Shown piece by piece: positions 8,272 to 17,400 of a stretch of DNA of 64,000 nt; the stretch's first letter is position 1; each line of letters opens with the position of its first letter. The DNA is from Anaerolineaceae bacterium. GTDB taxonomy: Bacteria; Chloroflexota; Anaerolineae; Anaerolineales; Anaerolineaceae. Below the pieces are notes generated by a model. It ran no database searches, was not told where the DNA came from, and worked only from the letters and a program-made list of their open reading frames with translations. The stretch is from positions 1 through 64,000 of the forward strand of contig JADLFQ010000072.1 of NCBI GenBank assembly GCA_020845515.1. Reading direction: 5' to 3'. Made by a program: the position numbers and the translations under genes.

Positions 8272-9294
8272 ATGCAAAAACACCCCACGCTTTTTCTCAC
8301 CCATCGCGCTCTCGTTCATCAAAAGACTGCCCTTGAAGCAGCCCCGGCGGAGTTGGATGTGACGATCAAGCGCAGCCCAACCAAGGAAGAGGTCATCGAA
8401 CTGCTGCCGGAAGTGGAATTTCTAATCACTGAACGAACCGGTGTGATTGATGCAGATATGATGGCTGCCGGCAAAAGACTTCGACTTGTTCAACGGCTGG
8501 GATCACAGGTTCATGATATTGACTTGGAAGCTGCCCGGCTTGCGGGCATTCCGGTTTGCTTCAGGCCGGTTTACACAGCAGTTACCGTTGCAGAGCACAT
8601 GTTAATGCAAATGCTCTCGCTTGCCAAACGAGCCCGTGAAATGATGCATATCAGCGCCGAGGCGAAAAATTGGGGTGTTCCCTCTGTGAAATGTGATGAG
8701 GATCATTTTGTGATCAATTGGTCAAGACGTGAGGGGATATGGAACATTTATCGGCGGACAGTTGGAATTGTGGGTTTTGGGGAAATTGGAACTGAACTTT
8801 CCCGCAGGCTGCAGAATTTTGATTGCACTGTTCTCTACTATAAAAGATCTCAATTGCCTCCCAAGGCGGAATCTCAGTTAAAAATTCGTTATACGCCATT
8901 GGATGAACTGCTGTCTTTGAGCGATTATGTATGTTCGCTCCTGCCATTTTCGGCAGATACAGAGAAAAGCATTAACGGGGACTTTGTCGCCAGAATGAAG
9001 CCCGGCGCTTGTCTTGTGCATTGCGGAGCCAGTGGTATTTTGGATGAAGAGGCGGTTGCAAAGGCATTGGAAACCGGCAAGCTGTACGGTCTGGCCACCG
9101 ACGCCTATGCATGGGAGCCGATTCGCCCTGACAACCCGCTGTTGCCTCTGGCGCACCAGCCAGATGCCAATATTCTTCTTACTCCGCATACGGCGGTTGG
9201 CGATATCAATCCCCGTGTCAATTGGAGACAGGAAGAGTATGAAAACCTTCTGAATTTGCTTTACAATCGCCCGTTACTGTACCGCCTTGTCTGA
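8272..9294 (+). CDS. D-isomer-specific 2-hydroxyacid dehydrogenase-like protein lacking catalytic Arg
   Basis: 340 residues with the two-domain fold of the D-2-hydroxyacid dehydrogenase family. The nucleotide-binding motif GIVGFGEIGTELSRRL is intact, as are the catalytic Glu (AWEP) and His (LLTPHTAVGD). However, the segment that normally reads N-T-A-R-G-G reads H-C-G-A-S-G here, so the substrate-binding arginine is Ala253. That arginine holds the substrate carboxylate in known members, so this protein either uses a different substrate or is not a classical dehydrogenase. It starts one base after the TIGR04076 stop and precedes the importer genes, which suggests a role in the same metabolic unit. 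Confidence 0.82.
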   Translation: MQKHPTLFLTHRALVHQKTALEAAPAELDVTIKRSPTKEEVIELLPEVEFLITERTGVIDADMMAAGKRLRLVQRLGSQVHDIDLEAARLAGIPVCFRPVYTAVTVAEHMLMQMLSLAKRAREMMHISAEAKNWGVPSVKCDEDHFVINWSRREGIWNIYRRTVGIVGFGEIGTELSRRLQNFDCTVLYYKRSQLPPKAESQLKIRYTPLDELLSLSDYVCSLLPFSADTEKSINGDFVARMKPGACLVHCGASGILDEEAVAKALETGKLYGLATDAYAWEPIRPDNPLLPLAHQPDANILLTPHTAVGDINPRVNWRQEEYENLLNLLYNRPLLYRLV

Positions 9295-9426
9295 TCATTC
9301 TCGTTTTTAGCATTCCCGGCATCGGATTTATTGTGAGCAGAAAGGAGAAGATTATTAAATAATGCATGCATGACAAATTTGTTTTGTTAAATAAGTTAAC
9401 CTAAATGTATAAAGGAGAATTGAGAA

Positions 9427-10827
9427 ATGTCGAAACAGTATAAGATTTTCATGATTTTTAGTATGCTTGTGGTAGTCGCGATGATGGCGGCTGCATGCGG
9501 ACCGGCTGCGCCGGCAACGCAAGAGGCACCGGCGGCAGCTCCGACAAAAGCTGAAGCGCCAACTGCTGAACAGCCTGCTGCCGAACCCACTCTTCCCGAG
9601 GTTGAAAAACCTACCAGCGTGACCCTGTGGACGCAGCTTAATACTGACACCCCAGCCTCTGCCCGGGATAAGATCTTCGCAGCCATGCTCCCTGATATTG
9701 AGAAAGCAACGGGCATGAAAGTGCAGAATATCAACCAGCCCTATGACCAATTAGATGCCAAATTGAACCTGGCTGTCCAAGCGGGTGGTGATGTCCCCGA
9801 TATTTTTGAGGTCAACACGAATACATTTGGTTTCCATTATGCCAATGGTAATTTGCAGGATATTACGGAGTATGTTAAATCTGCACCTTGGTACGACCAG
9901 CTTACACCCAATGCTCTACAAAACTGCACAGGGCCGGACGGTAAGATCTACTGTGTGCCGGCAATGTTGCGTACAAATCTTATTTACTACTATCCGGAAT
10001 TGTTTCCCAACGGTTACCCAAAAACCACCGATGAGTTGTTGGCCGATGCTCCGCGCTTGAAGAAAGAAGGTTATTTCGCGATCACCGGCAAAATATCTGA
10101 GGTTTTTGGCGCACAGTTTAGCCTGTACCCTCTGGTGAAGTCTTTTGGCGGCAGTTTTGCGGATGCTGACGGTAAGATTGTTTGGGCTTCACCGGAAACT
10201 GTTAAAGTGGTGGAGTTCTTTCGTGAGTTAGTTGCCCAAGGCTATGCCCCTGAATCCATTGCCGCAGCCGGTTTTGATAACCAAACACCTTTCATGACGG
10301 GTAAAGCAGGCAGTTTTATGGCCGGTTCCTGGTCATATGCTTTTCTGAATCCCCTTGAAACTCCCGGCGGTCAGAAATTTGACGATGGTGCAGCTTCCAT
10401 CGAAAATGCTCTCAATGCGGGCGTTTTAGAAATTGCCCCTCCATTGGCTGCCCCTGGAAAAGGTTCCGTTTCCGTTTCGGATGCACGTGCCTGGGGTATT
10501 CCGCTTGGCGTAGAGAATATTGAGGCAGCAAAGGCGTATATTAATTTTGTGATGACTGCCAAACCGAATGCTGATCTGGCTTATATGTTTGGGTGTGTAC
10601 CAACGGTCGCTGAAGCATTAAAAGATCCCCGTTATGCAGAAAGTAAATATTGGACAGGTGTCCGCAGTGTGCTGGAAGGTTCGATCCCCATGGATCCGAT
10701 CACTGACAATTATGACCAAATCGTGTTAAAGTTTGCAGATACGGTCGTTACGCTTGTTCTAAATCCGGACGCGGATATTTTGGCAGGTTTACAAAAAGCT
10801 CAAGAAGAGATGAATAATCTGAAATAA
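9427..10827 (+). CDS. ABC transporter extracellular solute-binding lipoprotein (family 1, sugar type)
   Basis: 466 residues. An N-terminal signal peptide ends in the lipobox MAAAC, giving lipid-modified Cys24, followed by a Pro/Ala/Thr-rich linker that tethers the protein to the membrane. The rest is a class I (maltose/multiple sugar) binding protein: SVTLWTQ at the start of the first lobe, DVPDIFEVNT, and a GSWSYAFL ligand-region motif. It has a good AAAGGAG ribosome binding site. It feeds the two permeases downstream. The ligand could be a sugar, a glycoside or, given the amidohydrolase at the end of the cluster, a nucleoside-like compound; the sequence does not decide. Confidence 0.88.
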   Translation: MSKQYKIFMIFSMLVVVAMMAAACGPAAPATQEAPAAAPTKAEAPTAEQPAAEPTLPEVEKPTSVTLWTQLNTDTPASARDKIFAAMLPDIEKATGMKVQNINQPYDQLDAKLNLAVQAGGDVPDIFEVNTNTFGFHYANGNLQDITEYVKSAPWYDQLTPNALQNCTGPDGKIYCVPAMLRTNLIYYYPELFPNGYPKTTDELLADAPRLKKEGYFAITGKISEVFGAQFSLYPLVKSFGGSFADADGKIVWASPETVKVVEFFRELVAQGYAPESIAAAGFDNQTPFMTGKAGSFMAGSWSYAFLNPLETPGGQKFDDGAASIENALNAGVLEIAPPLAAPGKGSVSVSDARAWGIPLGVENIEAAKAYINFVMTAKPNADLAYMFGCVPTVAEALKDPRYAESKYWTGVRSVLEGSIPMDPITDNYDQIVLKFADTVVTLVLNPDADILAGLQKAQEEMNNLK

Positions 10828-10857
10828 CCTCGGTAAGATTGAGGCGGGATATGTGGT

Positions 10858-10892
10858 TGTTCGGACGGCTGAGCTATCCGGCCGTCCGAACA
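10858..10892 (+). other. Intergenic stem-loop between binding protein and permease
   Basis: A perfect 12-bp stem, TGTTCGGACGGC (10858-10869) pairing with GCCGTCCGAACA (10881-10892), loop of 11 bases, no T-run. Hairpins at this position in binding-protein-dependent ABC operons protect the upstream mRNA from 3' exonucleases, so that binding protein is made in excess over permease. Confidence 0.7.
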
Positions 10893-10917
10893 CATCAGAG
10901 GAATGGGAGATTTTTGG

Positions 10918-11805
10918 ATGGTCTCAAACGATACTATAAACCCCTTGGTGAGTTTGAAGAGGAAAAGTTATTTACGTAAACCGTTGTGGCTTCTATCTCC
11001 AGCTTTAATAACACTTTTGGTAATACAGATTTATCCGACCTTGTATTCTTATTACTTGAGTCTCGGAAGAATCAAGGGTGGAAAATATACGTTCGTCGGC
11101 CTAAGAAATTATGCGCGTATTCTCCAAAATTCAGATTTTTATCAATCTCTAAGTAAAACAGCCGTATATACCCTTTTCTTTCTTATTATCTGTATTGGTT
11201 TTGGCCTGATTCTGGCGTTACTCTTTAACCGCCGCAATCGGTTGACGCCGCTCTATATGGCTTGTATTTTCATCCCTTCCATTCTTTCCGAAGTGGTTAG
11301 TGGGACGATGTGGAGTTGGATGTTTCAGCAGACTTATGGCATTATCCAGGTTGCTCTCAATCCATTTATTAACAATTTTTCTCTGCTTTCCCGACCGGCA
11401 GGGGCGATGGCTATCGTGATTGCAGCGTCCATCTGGAAGCATCTTTCCTTTACTTCACTGCTCTTTCTTGGTGCGCTTCAAACGGTACCGAGGGAAGTAT
11501 ATGAATCGGCAGCGTTAGATGGTGCAACATCCTGGAAGTCTTTTTGGAAGATTACGATGCCAATTATTCGTCCAACGATGTTGGTCGCAATTTTATTAAC
11601 CTCTATTCGGGGAATTAACGCGTTGGGTCTTATCCTTGCGACAACCAAAGGAGGGCCTGGCGCAGCGACGATGACCACGGCGGTTTATCTGTACCGTACA
11701 GCCTGGCAGTTTGGTGATTTTGGAATGGCTGCCGCTCTTTCTGTGGTTATGTTTGTGATTAATGTAATTCTGGCAGTCGTCTATATTCGGTTGTTACGCA
11801 AGTAA
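10918..11805 (+). CDS. ABC sugar transporter permease (MalF/UgpA type)
   Basis: 295 residues, six membrane segments. The cytoplasmic coupling helix (EAA loop) reads EVYESAALDGATSWKSF, the site that contacts the ATPase. I chose ATG 10918, which has GGGAG eight bases upstream; an in-frame ATG at 10903 sits too close to its purine run. It forms a heterodimer with the next gene product. No ATP-binding subunit gene is present in the cluster, so a shared MsmK/UgpC-type ATPase encoded elsewhere must power it, as in many Gram-positive and Chloroflexota carbohydrate importers. Confidence 0.88.
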   Translation: MVSNDTINPLVSLKRKSYLRKPLWLLSPALITLLVIQIYPTLYSYYLSLGRIKGGKYTFVGLRNYARILQNSDFYQSLSKTAVYTLFFLIICIGFGLILALLFNRRNRLTPLYMACIFIPSILSEVVSGTMWSWMFQQTYGIIQVALNPFINNFSLLSRPAGAMAIVIAASIWKHLSFTSLLFLGALQTVPREVYESAALDGATSWKSFWKITMPIIRPTMLVAILLTSIRGINALGLILATTKGGPGAATMTTAVYLYRTAWQFGDFGMAAALSVVMFVINVILAVVYIRLLRK

Positions 11806-11818
11806 AGGATAGCTGACT

Positions 11819-12661
11819 ATGGTTCGCTCAAAGTATCAAAAGGTCTTTGACAATATTGTAACGCATGGCGTCCTTGGTTTTTTTAGTATTTTCATGCTAT
11901 TTCCTGTCATTTACTCCCTGATGACCTCACTTAAAAACAAGGGGGATGTTCTTACTTTGCCTCCGACCTTTTTCCCTCCGGAGTGGACATTGGAAGGTTA
12001 TCAGATTGTCTTGAAAAGCGATTTGATTCGCTATTATTTGCCAAACTCAGCGATCAATTCTTTTGTGGCAGCGATTATTACGGTTGTATTTGCCACGCTG
12101 GCAAGTTATGTGTTCTCCCGCTTTAAGTTTCGCGGAAGTCGTTTGCTGGAATTATCAATCCTCGGCCTTTTTATGATCCCCGGATTGACTAATTTAGTGT
12201 CTTATTATCGGCTGGCGACTGATTTAGGTCTTTTGAACACCCATACTGTCATGATTATGGTGTATACAGCGGCTGAGTTGCCTTTTGCAATATGGATTTT
12301 ACGTGCTTTCTTTGATGCCATCCCCATCGAGCTTGAAGAAGCTGCGCAGATAGATGGATGTACCAGTTTGCAAATTCTATGGAATGTGACTCTTCCTCTT
12401 GCAATTCCAGGATTGTTTACAGCATTTCTATTGATTATGGTCTATCTTTGGAATGAGTTCTTGTTTGCTGTTGTATTGCTTTCTAATAACTCTGCTCGTA
12501 CAGCGCCAGTTGGGCTGTATGAATTTCAGACCACCTTTGATATTGCTTATCACGCGTTAAATGCGGCCAGTATTGTCATCCTGTTGCCAATGGTCATTCT
12601 CTTCATTCTGGGACGAAAAGTATTTTTCAGCGCCATGATGGAAGGCGCACTTAAAGGTTAA
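11819..12661 (+). CDS. ABC sugar transporter permease (MalG/UgpE type)
   Basis: 280 residues with six membrane segments and the EAA loop ELEEAAQIDGCTSLQILW. It is the second half of the permease pair and starts 13 bases after the first permease, with AAGGA in the gap. The stop TAA shares its last base with an in-frame ATG of the next gene, so translation of the amidohydrolase is probably coupled to it. Confidence 0.88.
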   Translation: MVRSKYQKVFDNIVTHGVLGFFSIFMLFPVIYSLMTSLKNKGDVLTLPPTFFPPEWTLEGYQIVLKSDLIRYYLPNSAINSFVAAIITVVFATLASYVFSRFKFRGSRLLELSILGLFMIPGLTNLVSYYRLATDLGLLNTHTVMIMVYTAAELPFAIWILRAFFDAIPIELEEAAQIDGCTSLQILWNVTLPLAIPGLFTAFLLIMVYLWNEFLFAVVLLSNNSARTAPVGLYEFQTTFDIAYHALNAASIVILLPMVILFILGRKVFFSAMMEGALKG

Positions 12662-12690
12662 TGAAATTCAAAAACACGCAAGGAGAAAAA

Positions 12691-14088
12691 ATGATCTTCG
12701 ATAATGTAACCATTTTAACCATGGATCCGCAGCGGAGGATTATTTTAAATGGTGCTGTTGTGGTATCCGGCAGGAAAATTGTGGCTGTTGGGAAAAGCAA
12801 AGAGATCGTCGAGAAGTTCCCGGAAAAACGCCGTATCAATGGCAATGGCAATATTTTATTGCCGGGTTTATATAACACGCATGTTCACATGGCGCAGTGT
12901 ATGCTGCGCGGGATTTCAGAAGGCAAACCCTTGGACAGTTTAAGTAACTGGCTTTCCCAGCGCACCTGGCCGCTGCAAGGCTCCTACACGGAAGAAGACG
13001 GCCGCGCCAGCGCCTCGCTATGTATCCTGGAGATGTTAAAGGCCGGTACGACCGGATTTGTGGAATGCTTGCTGGCTGGCGTATATGGCTTTGACGGCAT
13101 TGCTGAAGTTTGTATTGATTCGGGGATTCGAGCTGCCCTTGGCAGGATAGCAATGGACATCTCGCCGGAAACCAAAGAAAAACTGGGTATGCACCCAGGA
13201 ATGTATGAGACGCGCGAACAGTGTTTGACGGGCGCCATTCAGGCCTATGACCGTTGGAATAACGCCGGTGATGGACGCCTTCAAGTTTGGTTTGGCTGTC
13301 GTTCTGTAAGTGATGGACATGACCCTTCCCTTTTTGATGAGGTGGGAAGGTTGGCGCGCGAGCGAAACATGGGTATTACCATTCATCTTTCCGAGCAGGA
13401 ATCCGATATTCAACTTGCTCACAAACTTGGTTTCCGCTCGTTAACTGAGTTTGCCCACACGCACGGCATTCTGGGGCCTCGTACAGTTTTGGCGCATTAT
13501 TGCGCCTCCACAGAACATGAATGGGAACTGGCGGCACGAACTGGAACCAGCATTTCTCATAATCCTGCCAATAACTCTACTGCGGGGTGGACGCCCGCGC
13601 CGGTGGTGGAGATGATGGCCGCCGGCGTGAATGTTGCATTGGGCTGCGATGGCGCACCTTCAAACAGCAATATGGATGTCCTGCGGGATATGCGCATTGC
13701 CTGTCACTCTGCCCGCGTGTCCCACCATACACGCAATGTGATGCCCAGCGAGACGGTTCTTGAGATGGCGACCATAAACGGCGCACGTGCGCTTGGGATT
13801 GAAGATCAAACCGGATCTATCGAGGTGGGGAAATGCGCTGATTTCATTATCATCAATACAGATTCTCCTAATCTCACCCCTGTCTGGAACCCGGTGTCCA
13901 GTGTTGTGTTTGCTGCTCAGGGGAGCGATGTGGATACGGTGGTGATTGATGGGCGCATCATTATGCAAGGCCGTAAAATGCTGACAATGGATGAGGGGGC
14001 AATTTTGGAGGATGTGCGTAAACGCTACCAGGAAGTGGCAAAAAGAGCAAATGTTTCAGGTATTGCGCCGAGGTGGCCAATTACTTAA
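12691..14088 (+). CDS. Amidohydrolase, SAH/MTA deaminase or TRZ/ATZ type
   Basis: 465 residues from ATG 12691, which has an AAGGAG six bases upstream; an in-frame ATG at 12661 overlaps the permease stop but adds only ten non-family residues. Metal ligands and active-site residues of the amidohydrolase superfamily are visible: NTHVHMAQ, HLSEQESD, AHYCASTEHE and GCDGAPSN. This is the layout of S-adenosylhomocysteine/5'-methylthioadenosine deaminases, guanine deaminases and chlorohydrolases, which hydrolyse amino or halide groups on purine- or triazine-like rings. Its position as the last gene of the importer cluster suggests that the imported solute or its product is the substrate. Confidence 0.85.
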   Translation: MIFDNVTILTMDPQRRIILNGAVVVSGRKIVAVGKSKEIVEKFPEKRRINGNGNILLPGLYNTHVHMAQCMLRGISEGKPLDSLSNWLSQRTWPLQGSYTEEDGRASASLCILEMLKAGTTGFVECLLAGVYGFDGIAEVCIDSGIRAALGRIAMDISPETKEKLGMHPGMYETREQCLTGAIQAYDRWNNAGDGRLQVWFGCRSVSDGHDPSLFDEVGRLARERNMGITIHLSEQESDIQLAHKLGFRSLTEFAHTHGILGPRTVLAHYCASTEHEWELAARTGTSISHNPANNSTAGWTPAPVVEMMAAGVNVALGCDGAPSNSNMDVLRDMRIACHSARVSHHTRNVMPSETVLEMATINGARALGIEDQTGSIEVGKCADFIIINTDSPNLTPVWNPVSSVVFAAQGSDVDTVVIDGRIIMQGRKMLTMDEGAILEDVRKRYQEVAKRANVSGIAPRWPIT

Positions 14089-14133
14089 CCGGGCCGCACC
14101 CTTTCCTGATATATTTCTATTACTGGATGGTGA

Positions 14134-14175
14134 AGATGGGAGATGTTTATACACACTCCCATCTTTGCGCTTTTA
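14134..14175 (+). terminator. Terminator of the importer/amidohydrolase operon
   Basis: A 9-bp stem, AGATGGGAG (14134-14142) and CTCCCATCT (14156-14164), with a 13-base loop, then TTGCGCTTTT. It lies 45 bases after the amidohydrolase stop. Confidence 0.65.
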
Positions 14176-14414
14176 AATACGGCAGGGGTGATACCCCTTA
14201 GGGGACTCCTGAGAACGCTTTGGCAGGAACCTTCCCTTTAAAACGAACGTCTTGACTCTATGACGATGCTTGACACTTCTACAAGCAGAGAGTAACCTTG
14301 CATTAGAACGCCAACCCGGAATTCACACCCTTTCTTTTGACCGGTTTATAAACGATTCTGAGGAAACGGGTAATTTGTATAATTTAGAGAATGCACTTAC
14401 CCTCAAGGTGACAC
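14165..14414 (+). promoter_or_regulatory. Non-coding stretch with candidate promoters for the macroglobulin gene
   Basis: No gene is visible between 14089 and 14414. Apart from the terminator, two promoter-like elements are present: TTGACA (14270-14275), 17 bases, TAACCT (14293-14298); and a TATAAT at 14378-14383 with only a weak -35, which would give a short leader of about 25 bases before the ATG at 14415. A short GGGG/CCCC-rich self-complementary segment lies near 14186-14205. Confidence 0.4.
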
Positions 14415-17400
14415 ATGAAAATAAAAATCTCAACCCTTCTCCTTTGCAGTGCGTTGTTCATACTCTTTCTGGCGAGCTGTGGCGGGCCTGAAACGCCGGT
14501 GACTCCCACAAAAACCGCGCTTCCCTCGCAGGCCGAGCTGCCCGAGCCGACCCAGGCTGCCGCCCAACTTGCCAGCCTGTTGAAAGCACCGCAAGAACTG
14601 CCGCCGGCTGTGGTGGCGTACCGTCCGACTGCGGGTGAGGATGCCGCGCTGGACGGCGTGGTGGAGATTCTGTTTGACCAGCCTATGCAGCGTGCCAGTG
14701 TGGAAAGCGCCTTCCAGATGACCGCGCCGGATGGCAAACCAGTGGAGGGGAAGTTCCTATGGTCTGGCGCGGAGAGCGTGCGTTTCCGCCCGGCTGCCGC
14801 GCTCCAACCGGGCAGTAATTATGAAGTCCGCGTGGCGGGAGACGCTGCTGCCGAGAGCAGCGCAGTGTTGGGTGGTGATGTTACTTTTACGGTGCACACG
14901 CTTGCTCCGCTACAGGTTGTGCGCGCCTTTCCGGCGGATGGCGCTGACCAGGTGGAGGTTACCAGTCAAATTACGGTGGTCTTCAACCGCCCGGTTGTTC
15001 CGTTGGGCATCGCGGAGGAACAGGCTGGTTTGCCGCAGCCGTTGGAGTTCACCCCGCCGGTCAGCGGGGAAGGGGAGTGGGTCAGCACTTCGGTGTACGT
15101 TTTTACGCCCGAACAGCCACTGCAAACAGGGACGCGCTATACCGCTGCTGTGCCGGGCGGTCTGGCGGATGCCACCACCAAGCCCGAAGCCACCCTGCAA
15201 CAGACTTTCCGCTGGCAATTTACCACACTGCCGCCGAGCGTTGCTGAAATTCAGGTTGGAAATACCACCATTCTGCCAGGGCAGGACTTTACCCCCACGA
15301 ATGTACCTTTAATTCCAGAGATTGTCTTTCGCTTCGGTCAACAAATGGACACCGCCAGTGTGAACAATTCACTCTATCTGCAAGTAATGGACGGTGCCAT
15401 GATTCCTCTGCGCTACCGCTGGGACACCGCCGCGAAGGAGGTGACCGTCGCGCCACTTAAAGTGCTGAAGATGGACACTGTCTATCTCTTTGGGATTCGC
15501 GGAAGCGCCCAGGCTGTTGATGGCGGCGCGTTGGGCCAGGATTGGATACTCTCGCTGATGACTATTCCACGGCCTGAGATTGACTTCATGGGATCGGGCA
15601 GCTACTACCGAGACCACAGCTCGCAGCAGTTCATCCTCGATTTTGTTTCGCCGATGGATATTAAAACCGTGGAAAGCCGGGTGGTATTTTCCCCTGCTGT
15701 CAAGGATCTCCGTTGGTTCTATGATGGCGACAACTATACCTTCACGTTCTATGGGTTGGAGCCTTCTACAGAATATACCGTTACAGCTTTGGCCGGGATG
15801 CGCGATATTTACGGCAATGCCATCAACCAGAGCGCTTCTGAAGCCGTTATAACTGAAGCACTGGCGCCTTCCGCTTTTCTTGAAATGTATTACGCCGAGT
15901 CTCTCTTCCGTACCGGCAGTGATCATGAATTTTACGTCCGATACACCAATGTTGAATCGCTCGATTTCAAGCTCTTTAAAATCCCGGAAAAAGAGTTTAT
16001 CGGCTATGAAGAGAACGGTCTTCAAATTGACAAAATCCGACCCCGGACGGATAATGCTGTCTGGTCTCATCATGAGGTCAACAATGCGGGCTTGAACAAG
16101 ACCGCCCTGAAGAAAATATCGCTGGCCGGCGCGGATGGCAAACAGCTCGCGCCGGGTTTTTACCTGCTCACCATGGATACACCGGACGTGACGCATACAG
16201 GCAGCATTTTAGATGCGCGGCTGCTGATTGTCGCCTCAGCCCATCTGACCTTTAAGGAATCGAATGCCAACGGCCTGCTCTGGCTGACTGATCTCGGCAG
16301 CGGCAAGCCCATACCCGGCGCGGCGCTTAAGGTGGTGGACGCCAAACAAAAGGTGGTTGCTGAAGGTAAGACCGGCGCGGATGGTTTGTTGAAGTTTGAC
16401 CTGCCGGAGCAGGGGGATGAGTACGACCGCCCCACTCTGTTTGCACTGTCTACAGACGAAAATCATTTTGCCTTTACCGGCGAGAACATGTTCAGCGGCG
16501 TTTCACCTGAGGATTTTGGCATCTGGTCCTCCTATTACAGCCTGCCACAGGATGCGGTTGCGTACCTGTACACTGAACGCCCGCTGTATCGCCCCGGACA
16601 GCCGGTTTACTTCAAGGGTATTGTGCGCCTTGATAACGATCTGGCGTACCAGCTCCCGACCGAATCAATGGTCGAGGTGGTCATTCACAGTTATGAAGAA
16701 GAGGTTTACCGCGAGGAACTGCCGCTCTCCGATTTTGGCTCCTTTGACGGCAAGCTCATGCTTGACAAGAACGCAGCGCTGGGCAGCTACACGATTGAAG
16801 CGTACTTTCCGGGTACGGAGCAGGTGTTGGGGACAGTCTATTTCACTGTGGCTGAGTACCGCAAACCGGAATTTATTGTTGACGTTGCTGCGGCGCCTCG
16901 GAACGTGCAGATGGGTGGCAGCTTCGAGGCGGCTCTTTCCGCTGAGTACTATTCCGGCGGACCTTTGGCTGGCGCTGAAGTCAGTTGGGATTTGCAATCC
17001 AACCCCACTTCCTTTAACCCACCGGAGGAATTCAGCGGGTACAGCTTTACCGACGAGACCCTCTGGGAGGATGAGGGGGTGGAGCAATCTTACGCGTCGC
17101 GCGAAGTTGCCCAGGGCAAGGCTGTAACCGGTGAGGACGGCAAGCTGACCCTGACGCTGCCTGCCGATCCGCAGCCGGTTGACCCGACCCGCCAGTTGTC
17201 CCTTAATGTCACGATTACCGACTTTTCCGGAACATCCGTCAGCGGACAGGCGACGCTCACCGCACACCGCAGCCAGGTGTATGCCGGTGTGCGGCCTGAG
17301 AGCTATGTCGGTTCCGCCGGTGAAGAACAGCGCTTTGAGCTGGCCGCGCTGGATTGGGACGGCAACCCACAGGCAGGCCAGAAGCTGGATGTGGTCATCA

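Noticed and set aside
9358..9426. TTGTTA...TATAAA as a promoter of the binding-protein gene
   Set aside because: The -10-like sequence merges with the AAAGGAG ribosome binding site, so transcripts from it would lack that site.
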